This document shows positions 41,626 to 50,589 of a stretch of 64,000 nucleotides of DNA, piece after piece (position 1 is the first letter of the stretch; every line of letters begins with the position of its first letter). A program made the position numbers and the translations under genes. The stretch is taken from the NCBI RefSeq assembly GCF_001424585.1, contig NZ_LMPJ01000001.1:64053-128052 (forward strand). Direction: 5' to 3'. Origin of the DNA: Chryseobacterium sp. Leaf180 (lineage in GTDB: Bacteria; Bacteroidota; Bacteroidia; Flavobacteriales; Weeksellaceae). The notes below the pieces were generated by a model. The model was not told the origin of the DNA and ran no database searches. It saw only the letters and a program-made list of their open reading frames with translations.

Positions 41626-41789
41626 ACGTAATATTATAATTACGATTAATTAAAAATGATCTATTTAATTTCGAACTTTAGGAAGTGTTGTTTTATCTCC
41701 ATACTTTCATGACGATAAAATTATTTAAAAAAATAACAAAGAAAATATTTTTTCCATTTTTAAGTAACTATTTAGACATTTTTTTTTAG

Positions 41790-42440
41790 TTAAAGTCTAA
41801 TGAATTTCCCTTCAGAATTTATCTTGTATCTCACAATTTGCTTTTTAGGAACAGGATTTTCATTTTCACCGACGATATCTCCTGCTTCATTAACTACTAA
41901 TTTATCCACTGAAAATTTTGTAATTTCTATGGTTCCACCCGGATTAATCTTAAAATTTCTGTAGTATTCTGTTTCGAATGTAAATCTACTGTCCAAAAGT
42001 AATTTATCAACCAATCGATCTTTAACAAAACTGTTTAACTGGATATTTAATATTTTGGAATCATTTTCGCCAAAAGTGTTATATATAATCAGTTGACATT
42101 TGTTCTGATTTGGGAAATTGAAAGTCTCCAAATCGTAATATTTATCTTTAGCTGACGGTTTTATTTCAAAGTCATTTTCTTTCAATGGTAAGGGTATTTC
42201 CTCGGGAGAGAAATAATGCTCAACCAGTTTTTTACTGTTTATTACAGGATCGCTGGAAGTGATGTCAGATCTGTAATATTTTTTAACTTCATCTGAAGTA
42301 TATGGCAAATTATTACTCATTGTTTCTACTTTTGCCGGGTTATCTTTTTTAGCGTGGATGTTTGAAGTTGTTTTATTTCCCTGACAGGAAAAAAACATTA
42401 TCAAAATAGTGCAAAATAATATGTTTAAATTTTTCATCAT
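41790..42440 (-). CDS. Hypothetical lipoprotein of the immunity-like island (216 aa)
   Basis: The lipoprotein has lipobox FFSCQGN and about 195 mature residues. Its end, VRYKINSEGKFIRL, resembles the C-termini of the lipoproteins at 46321-47229 (ISGEGKIIRQ) and 51527-52408 (ITDDGKFVKM), suggesting a common fold. It is preceded by one of the HHLH relics, so it may be the immunity gene left from a lost effector (inference). No family known. Confidence 0.6.
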   Translation of the reverse strand: MMKNLNILFCTILIMFFSCQGNKTTSNIHAKKDNPAKVETMSNNLPYTSDEVKKYYRSDITSSDPVINSKKLVEHYFSPEEIPLPLKENDFEIKPSAKDKYYDLETFNFPNQNKCQLIIYNTFGENDSKILNIQLNSFVKDRLVDKLLLDSRFTFETEYYRNFKINPGGTIEITKFSVDKLVVNEAGDIVGENENPVPKKQIVRYKINSEGKFIRL

Positions 42441-42449
42441 TTATTTCTT

Positions 42450-42517
42450 TAAGATTAGGAGAAAAATTTTGTAGGTGTAAATGATGGTGATTTTTTTTCA
42501 TTACCTCAATGTTTAAT
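42450..42517 (-). pseudogene. Short HHLHL relic upstream of a lipoprotein gene
   Basis: The - strand reads LNIEVMKKNHHHLHLQNFSP then NLKEI and runs into the start of the lipoprotein gene at 42440. It resembles the relic at 51333-51449 (HNHHLHIRREGYKPNFKEVK) and the one at 46064-46222. It looks like the very end of a lost toxin or effector gene. Support is only from the short shared pattern. Confidence 0.35.
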
Positions 42518-42575
42518 TATCTGTAGCCTCAATGGGAATGATCTTGATCTACATTTGTCGCTTTTCCTGTTATTC

Positions 42576-43614
42576 TTATTTTATTTTGCTTCTGTGCACA
42601 AATCCTTGTTTACCTTCTTTTGTTTTAATCAGAAGCCAATCTCCGGAATTATCCAAAACCTGGATATGCGAACCGGATTTTATCTTTTCTAAGATTTCAG
42701 AACTTTTATCCTTATCTTTCCTTAAATTCGTATATCCATCGGGATCCTGAATCTTATTGTCAGCAAAATATTTTTCCATTAAAGTCGAGATCTCCGTTAT
42801 TTTTGATTTGGACTTTAGGTAGCTTTCATAACCATCCTGTTTATTTTCTTTTATTTTTTCTTCAGAGTTTTTTTTAGTTTCCGAAGCTATGAGCAATTCT
42901 TTTTCAGAAATGATATATTGGTTGTTTATGAGAACTTTCACTGCATCCATATCTTCCTGTTGGATAGCGAAATGCATTAGTTGGTTTAGGCGGTTGGCAT
43001 TTATTTTATATTTGGAAATGAAATACTGCAGCCAACTGCTGTCTGAATAATACTGCACATCAAAAAATGTCTCGTTATTGATAAGATAAGTCAAGTTTCC
43101 GATATCAAAATCTTCTGTCGTAGGATATTCATTTTCGAATATCTGCAGCTTTGTTTTAAAGACTTTTATCTCTTCCGTGTTATCCGTCAAATCATCAGGA
43201 GCAAATTTGATTATCGTTCCTTCATTAAAAATGTCAGAAAATTTTACGTTTTGACTTGCTGTCTTTTGCTTTTTATTATGACTAATTTTTTTGTCAATTG
43301 GTATCAGTTTATCCTCAACTGTATCGTACAGGAAAACATTGCAATTTTTGTCAGCATAATACAGATTAAGCGTTGAGATGTGAAACTCATCATTTGCAGC
43401 CTGTTTAAAAACTTTGTAAACATTACCTTGTATCCGTATAGGTCTGATAAATAATGGTTTTTTTCTCTTTAGAAAGTTGAATGCTATCTTTTATCGTCTG
43501 TGGCAGCTTTTTTATTTTACTTATGATTTCATCATCCGTACATTTTTCATTTTTCTGTCCATTGCAGGAATTGGTTACCATCAGAAAACAAAGCAAGATT
43601 ATCTGTATTCTCAT
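42576..43614 (-). pseudogene. SH3-domain lipoprotein gene with frameshift in an A7 run
   Basis: Translation starts at 43614 (MRIQIILLCFLMVTNSCNGQ, a SpII signal) and stops at 43423. Dropping one A from the A7 run (43458-43464 as T7 on +) continues as EKKPLFIRPIRIQGNVYKVF into an open frame that ends at 42576. The repaired protein of about 345 residues ends in a bacterial SH3 domain (YTNLRKDKDKSSEILEKIKS, GDWLLIKTKEGKQGFVHRS). It is a paralogue of the lipoprotein at 44996-46042. Homopolymer slippage, phase variation or a sequencing error are all possible. Confidence 0.75.
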
Positions 43615-43710
43615 TTTAATTGGTTTAATAATTAAGAGTATTTGATAACGGATTGACTTTTTAAATGTGTTTAATAAAATGTAAAAACTATATTTTCGGT
43701 TTATAAATCT

Positions 43711-44883
43711 CTAATTTTCAGATCCCTCTTCTTCAAATTCTGTACTTTCAATTATATTTTTTAGTGAACTAAGTCCGTAATAGTTATTTTTCTCCATAAT
43801 CTTCAGTATTTCGGGATGAGCTGCGGTAATATTGTATAAGGAAGTTCCTGCGTTGTGCCATGCCATCGGACTGTTTAAAGGTTTAAATTTGTAGAAGGCT
43901 GGACTTTCGATGTTGGCAACATACGCCACTATTTTTGCTTTCTCTTCCATCGTGAATTTTTTGCCAGGCGATTCCGTAAAGGTACTATCCTTATCGTCCT
44001 TAAAGAGATAATCCAAATAGTTTCCCAGGGCATAAATAAACCGGTCATCATCCTTTGTTGTATGCTGTGACACAAAGTCCAACAAGCCCTGCTGAATTTG
44101 TAATTTCCCTTCACAATTTTTAGTGAAAAATACTTCGCCAAGTTTTTCAGTGATGTTATGGCTCGGGTTTGAATATTCTTTATACAGATTCTCTAAAACA
44201 AGTTTGTTTATTTTTTCTTCCTTGTCATATCCAAAATCAGTAACTAACCTCTTCAAAAAAGCCTGATCGTTAGAAAGTAGCCAGACCAAATCGGCTTTGC
44301 TGTCATTGAAGAGATATTTATTCCGGGCAATAACAAATTGTGGAAGCTGAACGCTGAAAGATTGGTCATCTATTTTCACCAGATCTTTTACCAAAAACAT
44401 CTGGGTTAAGAATTTTCTATTTGGAATAATAAAAAGATTTTGTGTATCGCTATATAGATCATACTGATTTTTTATTCTTGTCTCTTTTGATCCGTCCATA
44501 GCATTGCCAAAAAGAGTGATCTGATCATTGACCGATAAAATCATTCCACAATTGGACTTTGTGCTGATTTTGAAAATTTCAGATAATTTTTTGGTAAACT
44601 CTTCTTCCAAAATAACTTTATAGCCAGCTTTTTTAAGACCGTTTGCTACAATATCATTTGAAATTTCGAAATCATTTTTGGACAGGCTGTAAGGTTGTTC
44701 CGGCTCGTTTTCCTCAGTTTCCACATTTTTTTGTTTATCGATAATGCTTCTAAGCAGTTCTAAGTCGAGAGGCTTTTCACCCATTTCTTCTGTAACGGGC
44801 TTAATACTTTCCGAGCTAACTTTTTTTGATTGCCCATCGCAACTTGCCAGGAATAATAAAAAAGCGATGATTTGTATTTTCAT
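43711..44883 (-). CDS. Hypothetical lipoprotein (390 aa) of the immunity-like island
   Basis: The protein has lipobox LASCDGQS and a long helical mature part. Marked segments are ISTKSNCGMILSVNDQITLF and QFVIARNKYLFNDSKADLVW; near the end, PLNSPMAWHNAGTSLYNITA lies in what looks like a helical repeat region (EILKIMEKNNYYGLSSLKNI resembles an ankyrin-type unit). No family can be named with confidence. It shares the SC(D/N)GQ signal-end pattern with several neighbours, which suggests related origin or exchange of signal peptides. Confidence 0.6.
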   Translation of the reverse strand: MKIQIIAFLLFLASCDGQSKKVSSESIKPVTEEMGEKPLDLELLRSIIDKQKNVETEENEPEQPYSLSKNDFEISNDIVANGLKKAGYKVILEEEFTKKLSEIFKISTKSNCGMILSVNDQITLFGNAMDGSKETRIKNQYDLYSDTQNLFIIPNRKFLTQMFLVKDLVKIDDQSFSVQLPQFVIARNKYLFNDSKADLVWLLSNDQAFLKRLVTDFGYDKEEKINKLVLENLYKEYSNPSHNITEKLGEVFFTKNCEGKLQIQQGLLDFVSQHTTKDDDRFIYALGNYLDYLFKDDKDSTFTESPGKKFTMEEKAKIVAYVANIESPAFYKFKPLNSPMAWHNAGTSLYNITAAHPEILKIMEKNNYYGLSSLKNIIESTEFEEEGSEN

Positions 44884-44995
44884 ATATTCACTTTATGATT
44901 AGTTAATAAGTATCATTTTTATTGCCTAAAAACCATTTTCGATGTAGGGATTTCAATTGAATTTTTTCTGATTAATAATTAAAGATATAATCTTT

Positions 44996-46042
44996 TTATT
45001 TGCCAGATTTCACTCTGCTTCTGTGCACAAATCCTTGTTTACCTTCTTTTGTTTTAATTAGAAACCAGTCTCCGGAATCGTCCAGAACTTCAATTTGCTG
45101 TCCCGACGGTATTTTTTGTAAAATTTCTGACGAAGCATTTTTGTCTTTTCGCAAATTAGTAAATCCATCTTCATCGTGAATTGAGTATGTGTTACTTCCT
45201 CCGTTTATCAAATATTGTTTGAAGAAAGGTTTATAGCTTTTATCGTATAATAAAATTTCATTTTTGTTTAGATTCTTCCTAAGAGTTTCATTCAGATAAT
45301 TATAAATATTGTAGTAGATAACTGTTTTATTTTGCCAACCTGTTTCCAGAGACGGCGAGTAGATGGCCTCAACAACTTGTTTTTTTTTCGCAAGCTGGGT
45401 TTTTAAAGCGTCAATTTTAAAGCTTTCAAGTCTATCCTTGCTGATTAAGAGTGCATTCTTCGGAAATTGAATTTCGACAATATTATTTTCAAAATAGGAT
45501 TCATTTGTTAAAAAGGCAGAAGGCAGGTTTGTATTGATATACTGATTAAGACCGTTTTCTTTATATTTATATTCTCCTTTAATGAAAAAGTAAGGTTTGT
45601 ATAAAAATAACTCGAAAAGTTCTAATTCGTAGTCTTCCAAATAATAGCTTAAGTCCTTATCATCAAATATTGATGACAGTAAATAATATGATCTCAGATC
45701 ATCCAATTGCTGAGTACGGACCAATAATAATTTGATGAAAAATATCTGTTCATATTGATCTTGATCAAAATTTCTGTTTCCTAAATACTTTAAAAAAGCA
45801 GTAAGAAACTCTTTGTTTTCTAACGAGCTGAGTTTGATCTGCTCGATGTATTGACCTTCATATTTGTACTTTTTATATTCGATTTTTTGTATAAATGATG
45901 TGGAAATATCTATGCCGTCCTGTAGTCTATCATCTGCAGTTAAAACTTCCTTACTTTTAATATTGTCATTTTTGTCCTTGCATCCAATTACCGATAGACA
46001 CATTGTAAATAGTAGCAAAAGTATTGTTGTATGATTTTTCAT
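44996..46042 (-). CDS. Lipoprotein with C-terminal SH3 domain
   Basis: The 348-residue lipoprotein has lipobox VIGCKDK. Residues 30-270 are helical and unassigned. A C-terminal bacterial SH3 (SH3_3-like) domain is clear: GFTNLRKDKNASSEILQKIP, then SGQQIEVLDDSGDWFLIKT and KEGKQGFVHRSRVK. These SH3 domains often bind peptidoglycan or peptides. The domain is almost identical to that at the end of the frameshifted gene at 42576-43614. An immunity role against a wall-active effector is possible, but only suggested by context. Confidence 0.7.
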   Translation of the reverse strand: MKNHTTILLLLFTMCLSVIGCKDKNDNIKSKEVLTADDRLQDGIDISTSFIQKIEYKKYKYEGQYIEQIKLSSLENKEFLTAFLKYLGNRNFDQDQYEQIFFIKLLLVRTQQLDDLRSYYLLSSIFDDKDLSYYLEDYELELFELFLYKPYFFIKGEYKYKENGLNQYINTNLPSAFLTNESYFENNIVEIQFPKNALLISKDRLESFKIDALKTQLAKKKQVVEAIYSPSLETGWQNKTVIYYNIYNYLNETLRKNLNKNEILLYDKSYKPFFKQYLINGGSNTYSIHDEDGFTNLRKDKNASSEILQKIPSGQQIEVLDDSGDWFLIKTKEGKQGFVHRSRVKSGK

Positions 46043-46063
46043 GGCTTTGTAAAGACTACTTTA

Positions 46064-46222
46064 TCAATGATTAAATGGTTTCAGTATTGAATGATCAAAA
46101 GCTGGTAAATGCAGATGGTGTTAGTGTTGGTATCCGCCTTTTCCTAATTTCATCATATGTTTAGTGTAGCTGAATAAATAATTTTTCTCCGCTTCTGTTT
46201 TGTTCTTAAGATTTCCAGTCTT
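46064..46222 (-). pseudogene. HHLHL relic with in-frame stop upstream of an SH3 lipoprotein gene
   Basis: The - strand frame reads KTGNLKNKTEAEKNYLFSYT, then KHMMKLGKGGYQH, a stop, then HHLHLPAFDHSILKPFNH and a final stop at 46064, 22 bp before the lipoprotein start. The HHLHL core recurs at 42472-42489 and near 51390. It looks like the eroded C-terminus of an effector whose immunity gene remained. Confidence 0.42.
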
Positions 46223-46320
46223 CTAACGTTAACGTCGAGCGACAAACGATTTCAGAAGATCATAGCAAAAAACCTTCGTATTTTTCTCATAATAAATTCG
46301 TTTTGAAATTTGGTCATTAT

Positions 46321-47229
46321 CTATTGCCTGATAATTTTTCCTTCTCCAGAAATTTTAAATTTACCGGAAAGGAGTGCGCTGTTTCCGGATCCATTGTAGG
46401 TTTCAATGATCAGGCTGGGGAGAATATTGAAGGTTACAGGATTATCACTACCCACAGAACCGACTTCCTTGAAATCGAGAATCTTATCATTTTTAGTGGT
46501 GACAATCACAAAATATTCTGAGTCACCTCTTTGTACCGATACGAGCAGGACCATCATATCTTTTTCATTGCGGAGGACAAAAGCCTTAAACGATTCTGCA
46601 TCGTAGCCCTTTGATTTGAGATAGCTGATGAGATTCTCGGTCAGTGGATAATGTGGATTCATCACCTCTGAAAAACCGTCGTCAAAATACTGGCTGAAAC
46701 CAAAAGGCAGACTGATAACTTTTGGATTTTTGTTCTTTATAAATAAATTACCGGTCGATACGTCTGTTTTATTCAGGTCTTTTTTACCGGCCAGACGTTC
46801 AGCAAACTCAGTAAAAGACTTTTGTTCATCAGGCATTTGGGTGTTTAAAAAATTGCCTTTTTCGCCCTCTCTTGTAATTTTCTCCAGTTTTAACGCAGAC
46901 GAATAAGAAAAAATATAGGTTTCATCATATTCATCAGTTAATGCTTCATCTTCATACATCTCCACTTTAAATGTAACTTTAATGTCGCTGCCCTGTTTAG
47001 TAATCTGTTTTGATGTGTAGCGGATCGCACATCCCGAACCACAGCTGATGACAAATGACCTGGATTCTTCTTCACTGGCTTCTCTATTACTTTCTATCGT
47101 CGAAATTTTTACGCTGTCTTGCTGTCCTTTATTAAAATTGCTGATCTCAGAATTTATTTCTCCTTTTTTACAGGAAATCTGAATCGAGAGAAATATCAGT
47201 AAATACAGGAAAATTTTATTTGTTCGCAT
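46321..47229 (-). CDS. Lipoprotein, paralogue of the putative immunity protein at 51527-52408
   Basis: The 302-residue lipoprotein starts MRTNKIFLYLLIFLSIQISC and then KKGEINSEISN; a SFVISCGSGCA block follows. Signal, linker and this Cys-rich block are nearly identical to the lipoprotein encoded next to the large peptidoglycan hydrolase, while the C-terminal half differs. It has no effector gene beside it, so it is a good candidate for an orphan immunity gene against a related toxin allele (inference). Confidence 0.68.
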   Translation of the reverse strand: MRTNKIFLYLLIFLSIQISCKKGEINSEISNFNKGQQDSVKISTIESNREASEEESRSFVISCGSGCAIRYTSKQITKQGSDIKVTFKVEMYEDEALTDEYDETYIFSYSSALKLEKITREGEKGNFLNTQMPDEQKSFTEFAERLAGKKDLNKTDVSTGNLFIKNKNPKVISLPFGFSQYFDDGFSEVMNPHYPLTENLISYLKSKGYDAESFKAFVLRNEKDMMVLLVSVQRGDSEYFVIVTTKNDKILDFKEVGSVGSDNPVTFNILPSLIIETYNGSGNSALLSGKFKISGEGKIIRQ

Positions 47230-47369
47230 TTTTTTATTTAATATAGCATTAAGATTGTCCGCCTCATGTAGTGATACATTAATATTTTCAGACGAAAATC
47301 AATGTATGTAGTCAGTATTTTTAAAATGTTTTTCCTTTTCAAAAAAAATATGGACGCAGTTTTCAGTTT

Positions 47370-47640
47370 CTAAATTCTACTTTTATAAATATATATTTCT
47401 TCTTTTATTCTATGTTTAATAAAAGACCAATTATCTGAATAATTTAATACCCAATTTTTTCCAGAAATAATTTTCTGCATAACATCAGAATTTGTGTTCT
47501 TGTCCTTTCTTACATTTGTATTTTCGGCTGAAGCTTTAATACGGTTTTTTAATGCTTTTATTAGTAATTTTTAAAGGAATGACTTTGATTTTGCTATGCA
47601 GCAAACATCTGTATTGTAAACCTTTATTTTTTCTGAATTT
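47370..47640 (-). pseudogene. Relic of a third SH3-domain lipoprotein gene
   Basis: From 47537 down to a stop at 47370 the - strand reads SAENTNVRKDKNTNSDVMQK, then IISGKNWVLNYSDNWSFIKH and RIKEEIYIYKSRI. This aligns with the SH3 tails TNLRKDKNASSEILQKIPSG and GDWFLIKTKEGKQGFVHRS. The sequence upstream to about 47640 is broken by stops. It is the eroded C-terminus of another member of the SH3 lipoprotein family. Confidence 0.65.
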
Positions 47641-47643
47641 AAC

Positions 47644-48654
47644 CTATTTGCAGAAATTTCGAATATTATCAGAATTATAATTCTCAAATGTAATCTCGCC
47701 GAAATCTTTGGACGTACAAATTTTAGCAGTTGTTTTTGAGTCACTCCAATTAATATTTTCACCATATTTTGATAGAAAAATATTGTTTTTGGCTGCATCA
47801 TATTTAAAAGTAATATACTTGTCAGAGGTGTAGTTATCTGGAACTTCATTAGTCAATTCAACCGTGAAAAAAGAATTTTTTATGACAAGATTTTTAAATG
47901 CGTCAGCAAAACTGTTTGGATATATGTTTTCATTGCTAAAAACTTTATAACTTGTATTATTCTGATTGATAAGTACGACAATAGGAGCAATTTTAGTATC
48001 CGGGTCTTGCGGATTGATTTCTTTATTATTTGCAAAAACGACTATCAAATCCTTAAAAGAATCATTATTCAAATCACATTCTTTTTTCTCAACTACAGAA
48101 TAATTTTTGCCGGAAATAGAATCTATAATCTTTTGCGAAATATTTTTTGTGATTTGACTGGGCGAGCCAAAGTTGAGATAATTATTGCTTAATAATCCAT
48201 CAATCAGGAAATTACCATCGGAGATTTCCTTGAGCAAAAAATCTATTGTTGTCCGTTTTTCATTTTTCTGTCCAAATTGAAAAAAACTTACCCTGTATTC
48301 ATTATCATTCAGTGGTTCAATTTGCAAGGTTTTTTTTATGGTTTTTCCGTCATAATCCTGTCCGTTTATAAAAGGGTCGTAATCTAAAATGAGATTTTCA
48401 CTGTCAGAAGTCAGACTGTCAATTCTTTTTATAACTCTTTCAGACAGATATTTTTTCTTTTGGTCCGCATTATTTTCATCATTTCCATAAACTGAGAAAT
48501 AGAAATCTTTTATAGTTGCGATTGCTTTCTCTGAATTATTTTTGATTTGCAAACTGTCATTGACTTGCGCAATACCATTCGTTTTCGTCTCTTTTTTGCA
48601 AGCTGACAATAATAAACAAATAAGAAAGATGAATACTGTATTTTTTCGTTTCAT
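47644..48654 (-). CDS. Lipoprotein with FG-GAP/VCBS-like calcium motif
   Basis: The 336-residue lipoprotein has lipobox LLSACKKE. In the second half it carries CDLNNDSFKDLIVVFANNKE, a D-x-N-x-D loop as in FG-GAP/VCBS repeats. Then come VIKNSFFTVELTNEVPDNYT, KYITFKYDAAKNNIFLSKYG and KDFGEITFENY. The same blocks in the same order are present in the product of the next gene downstream (48693-49286), so they are paralogues. Function is unknown. Confidence 0.65.
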   Translation of the reverse strand: MKRKNTVFIFLICLLLSACKKETKTNGIAQVNDSLQIKNNSEKAIATIKDFYFSVYGNDENNADQKKKYLSERVIKRIDSLTSDSENLILDYDPFINGQDYDGKTIKKTLQIEPLNDNEYRVSFFQFGQKNEKRTTIDFLLKEISDGNFLIDGLLSNNYLNFGSPSQITKNISQKIIDSISGKNYSVVEKKECDLNNDSFKDLIVVFANNKEINPQDPDTKIAPIVVLINQNNTSYKVFSNENIYPNSFADAFKNLVIKNSFFTVELTNEVPDNYTSDKYITFKYDAAKNNIFLSKYGENINWSDSKTTAKICTSKDFGEITFENYNSDNIRNFCK

Positions 48655-48692
48655 ATTTGTTAAAGCTTTAACTTCAATGAGCTTTTATTAAA

Positions 48693-49286
48693 CTACTTTA
48701 AGGAAGATGAAATGGTTTCGGTATTGAAATCGTTAAATTTTATCTTACCAAAATCTTTTGACGAAAAAAGTTTAGTTTTTGTGATGTTCTTAGTCTTGCC
48801 AGGAAAGGATGTTTCAATTCCATATTTGCTGAGAAATACCTGTCTGGTATCTTGGTCATATCTGAAAGTTATATATGTTTTCCTCTTATTGTTGCCATTA
48901 CCTTCCGTCTGTTCTAATGTGAAAAATTCGTTTTTCACAACTAAATTATTATCTAAAACAGAACTATTTGGAATGTAAGAATAGAGTATATTACTGTTTT
49001 CAATTTTGATATAATCACTATTTTGACTTAATAATAAAACAACAGGAGTATCAAAAGATTCCATTTCTTTATCAACATTCTTCGGTTGATATATAAGAAT
49101 GACATCCTTTTTTTTATCATTATTCAAATCACAGATTTCTTCTTTCTGCAGTGTATAGTCCATCTGCATCGACTTTTTGGTGTTGTCCGATATTTTTTTC
49201 AGCTTAGGATCCGTGCTCTGACAGAAATAAACTGTGCTGAAAAAAAATAACATCATTCCTAAAATATTTTGGATTGTAACTTTCAT
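48693..49286 (-). CDS. Secreted paralogue of the FG-GAP-like lipoprotein
   Basis: The protein has about 197 residues from MKVTIQNILGMMLFFFSTVY (49286). The in-frame start 11 residues earlier would overlap the upstream gene and precede the signal, so it is not chosen. The signal ends near FCQS. CDLNNDKKKDVILIY, VKNEFFTLEQTEGNG, TYITFRYDQDTRQVFLSKYG and KDFGKIKFNDFN match the 47644-48654 protein in order, but the long N-terminal domain of that protein is missing. It starts 1 nt after the stop of the gene before it. Confidence 0.6.
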   Translation of the reverse strand: MKVTIQNILGMMLFFFSTVYFCQSTDPKLKKISDNTKKSMQMDYTLQKEEICDLNNDKKKDVILIYQPKNVDKEMESFDTPVVLLLSQNSDYIKIENSNILYSYIPNSSVLDNNLVVKNEFFTLEQTEGNGNNKRKTYITFRYDQDTRQVFLSKYGIETSFPGKTKNITKTKLFSSKDFGKIKFNDFNTETISSSLK

Positions 49287-49287
49287 T

Positions 49288-49971
49288 TTATTTGATATTA
49301 AATAATTTTTTTGAATCAACTTTATAAGAACCGCTATTAATTACCTTTTCCTCTCCAATGCTGAATTTCCTACAAAATAATTGTCCAGTCTCATCCAAAT
49401 AACAAATGTTTTGCTTTGTAGAATATGGAAAATCTATTTCTGAATAAATATTGATACTGTTTACGACATTATTTTTGTTGAAAAGAACCAAATCAATTTT
49501 ATAAATATTAATAGGCGAGTCGTATTGATCATTATTCAGAGTGGCAACGGTTTTAAATATTTTGATCTCCTTATTATTCAGTGTTTTTCTGGAATCAATT
49601 ACAAATAAAGAATCAACTTTAGCAAGATTCAGCACGCTGTCTTTTTTAATAAAAGATGAATAATTCACATTCAACACTTCATTTTTTACACCTTTTATTG
49701 TATTAAAATAATCTATTTCTTCAAGTCTTTTTTGTGCATCAAGATCTTCCTTTTTTACCTGACTGTTCTCATCGTCATAAGTATTTACCCGCCATTCTTT
49801 AGGAAAGTTATAATTCTTTAAACTACCGACTCCGATAGTTTTGAAAAGATAAGTAGAATCTTCATTTTTAGATTTTTCGTTGTCAGATGAATTATTTTGT
49901 AAATGGAGATCAATGTTTTTTTGACAAGATATAATGCTGAATAAGCCTAATAAAATTCGATACATTTTCAT
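49288..49971 (-). CDS. Hypothetical lipoprotein (227 aa)
   Basis: The protein has signal MKMYRILLGLFSIISC followed by QKNIDLHLQNNSSDNEKSKN, a polar linker. The mature part is mixed alpha/beta with FPKEWRVNTYDDENSQVKKE, and the end is beta-rich (YKIDLVLFNKNNVVNSINIY; QLFCRKFSIGEEKV). No family is recognised. It is part of a tight run of - strand lipoprotein genes from about 51.3 to 48.7 kb with gaps of 1-35 bp, so they are probably co-transcribed. Confidence 0.58.
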   Translation of the reverse strand: MKMYRILLGLFSIISCQKNIDLHLQNNSSDNEKSKNEDSTYLFKTIGVGSLKNYNFPKEWRVNTYDDENSQVKKEDLDAQKRLEEIDYFNTIKGVKNEVLNVNYSSFIKKDSVLNLAKVDSLFVIDSRKTLNNKEIKIFKTVATLNNDQYDSPINIYKIDLVLFNKNNVVNSINIYSEIDFPYSTKQNICYLDETGQLFCRKFSIGEEKVINSGSYKVDSKKLFNIK

Positions 49972-50005
49972 TCGCCATCTTAAAATTTCAAAATCATCTC
50001 CTAAA

Positions 50006-50587
50006 TTAGTAATAGAGATTACGTTTATCCATCTCTACATCCAAAGATTCATCTAAATAATATAAAGAATCACTTTTAATAACCCCATTTATAATGCTGC
50101 TTTTTTGATAAGAAACAAAATTAACAGACCTGTCGGTTGCAGAAGAAAAATATTTTAGCTGCCATACTTTATTTGTTTTTAAATCTAAATATGATACACA
50201 AGTAAACTCGCTTGGTTCATAGTCAGAATCTATAGAATTCCTGTAAAACTCAAGTGAATCTTTTTTGATATTGTTAACAAAAGTGTAAAGGACTATCCTA
50301 TAATTTTTCTTGTCGTCTAGGGATTGTTTTTTAAACCTGAAAATTCCTGCCTTAGAATCATTAGTATTTTTGAAGTTGACATAAAATGCTGAGTACCTGT
50401 CATTCTGTTTTTTCAAAATATCATAACCGCTTTTACCTGTTATTTCTTTAAAGTATGACATTTTAGCAATGTTTTCATTACCAAAATAGTTTTGATTATG
50501 TTCCGGAGGAATTTTTTTTTCATACTTGCAGGAGATTCCAAAAATTATAACCGTAAGTACTGAAAGGATTGAATTTTGTGCTTTCAT
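50006..50587 (-). CDS. Hypothetical lipoprotein (193 aa)
   Basis: I start it at 50587 (MKAQNSILSVLTVIIFGISC), which gives a proper SpII signal; the frame opens 12 codons earlier inside the end of the neighbouring gene. The mature part contains AKMSYFKEITGKSGYDILKK and FYVNFKNTNDSKAGIFRFK, then YLDLKTNKVWQLKYFSSATD. No family is recognised. The start lies 2 nt beyond the stop of the gene at 50590, typical of coupled genes. Confidence 0.58.
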   Translation of the reverse strand: MKAQNSILSVLTVIIFGISCKYEKKIPPEHNQNYFGNENIAKMSYFKEITGKSGYDILKKQNDRYSAFYVNFKNTNDSKAGIFRFKKQSLDDKKNYRIVLYTFVNNIKKDSLEFYRNSIDSDYEPSEFTCVSYLDLKTNKVWQLKYFSSATDRSVNFVSYQKSSIINGVIKSDSLYYLDESLDVEMDKRNLYY

Positions 50588-50589
50588 AT

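Noticed and set aside
47571..47849. 92-codon - strand frame overlapping the FG-GAP-like lipoprotein gene
   Set aside because: It overlaps the C-terminal coding region of the 47644-48654 gene in another frame and has no signal or family pattern.
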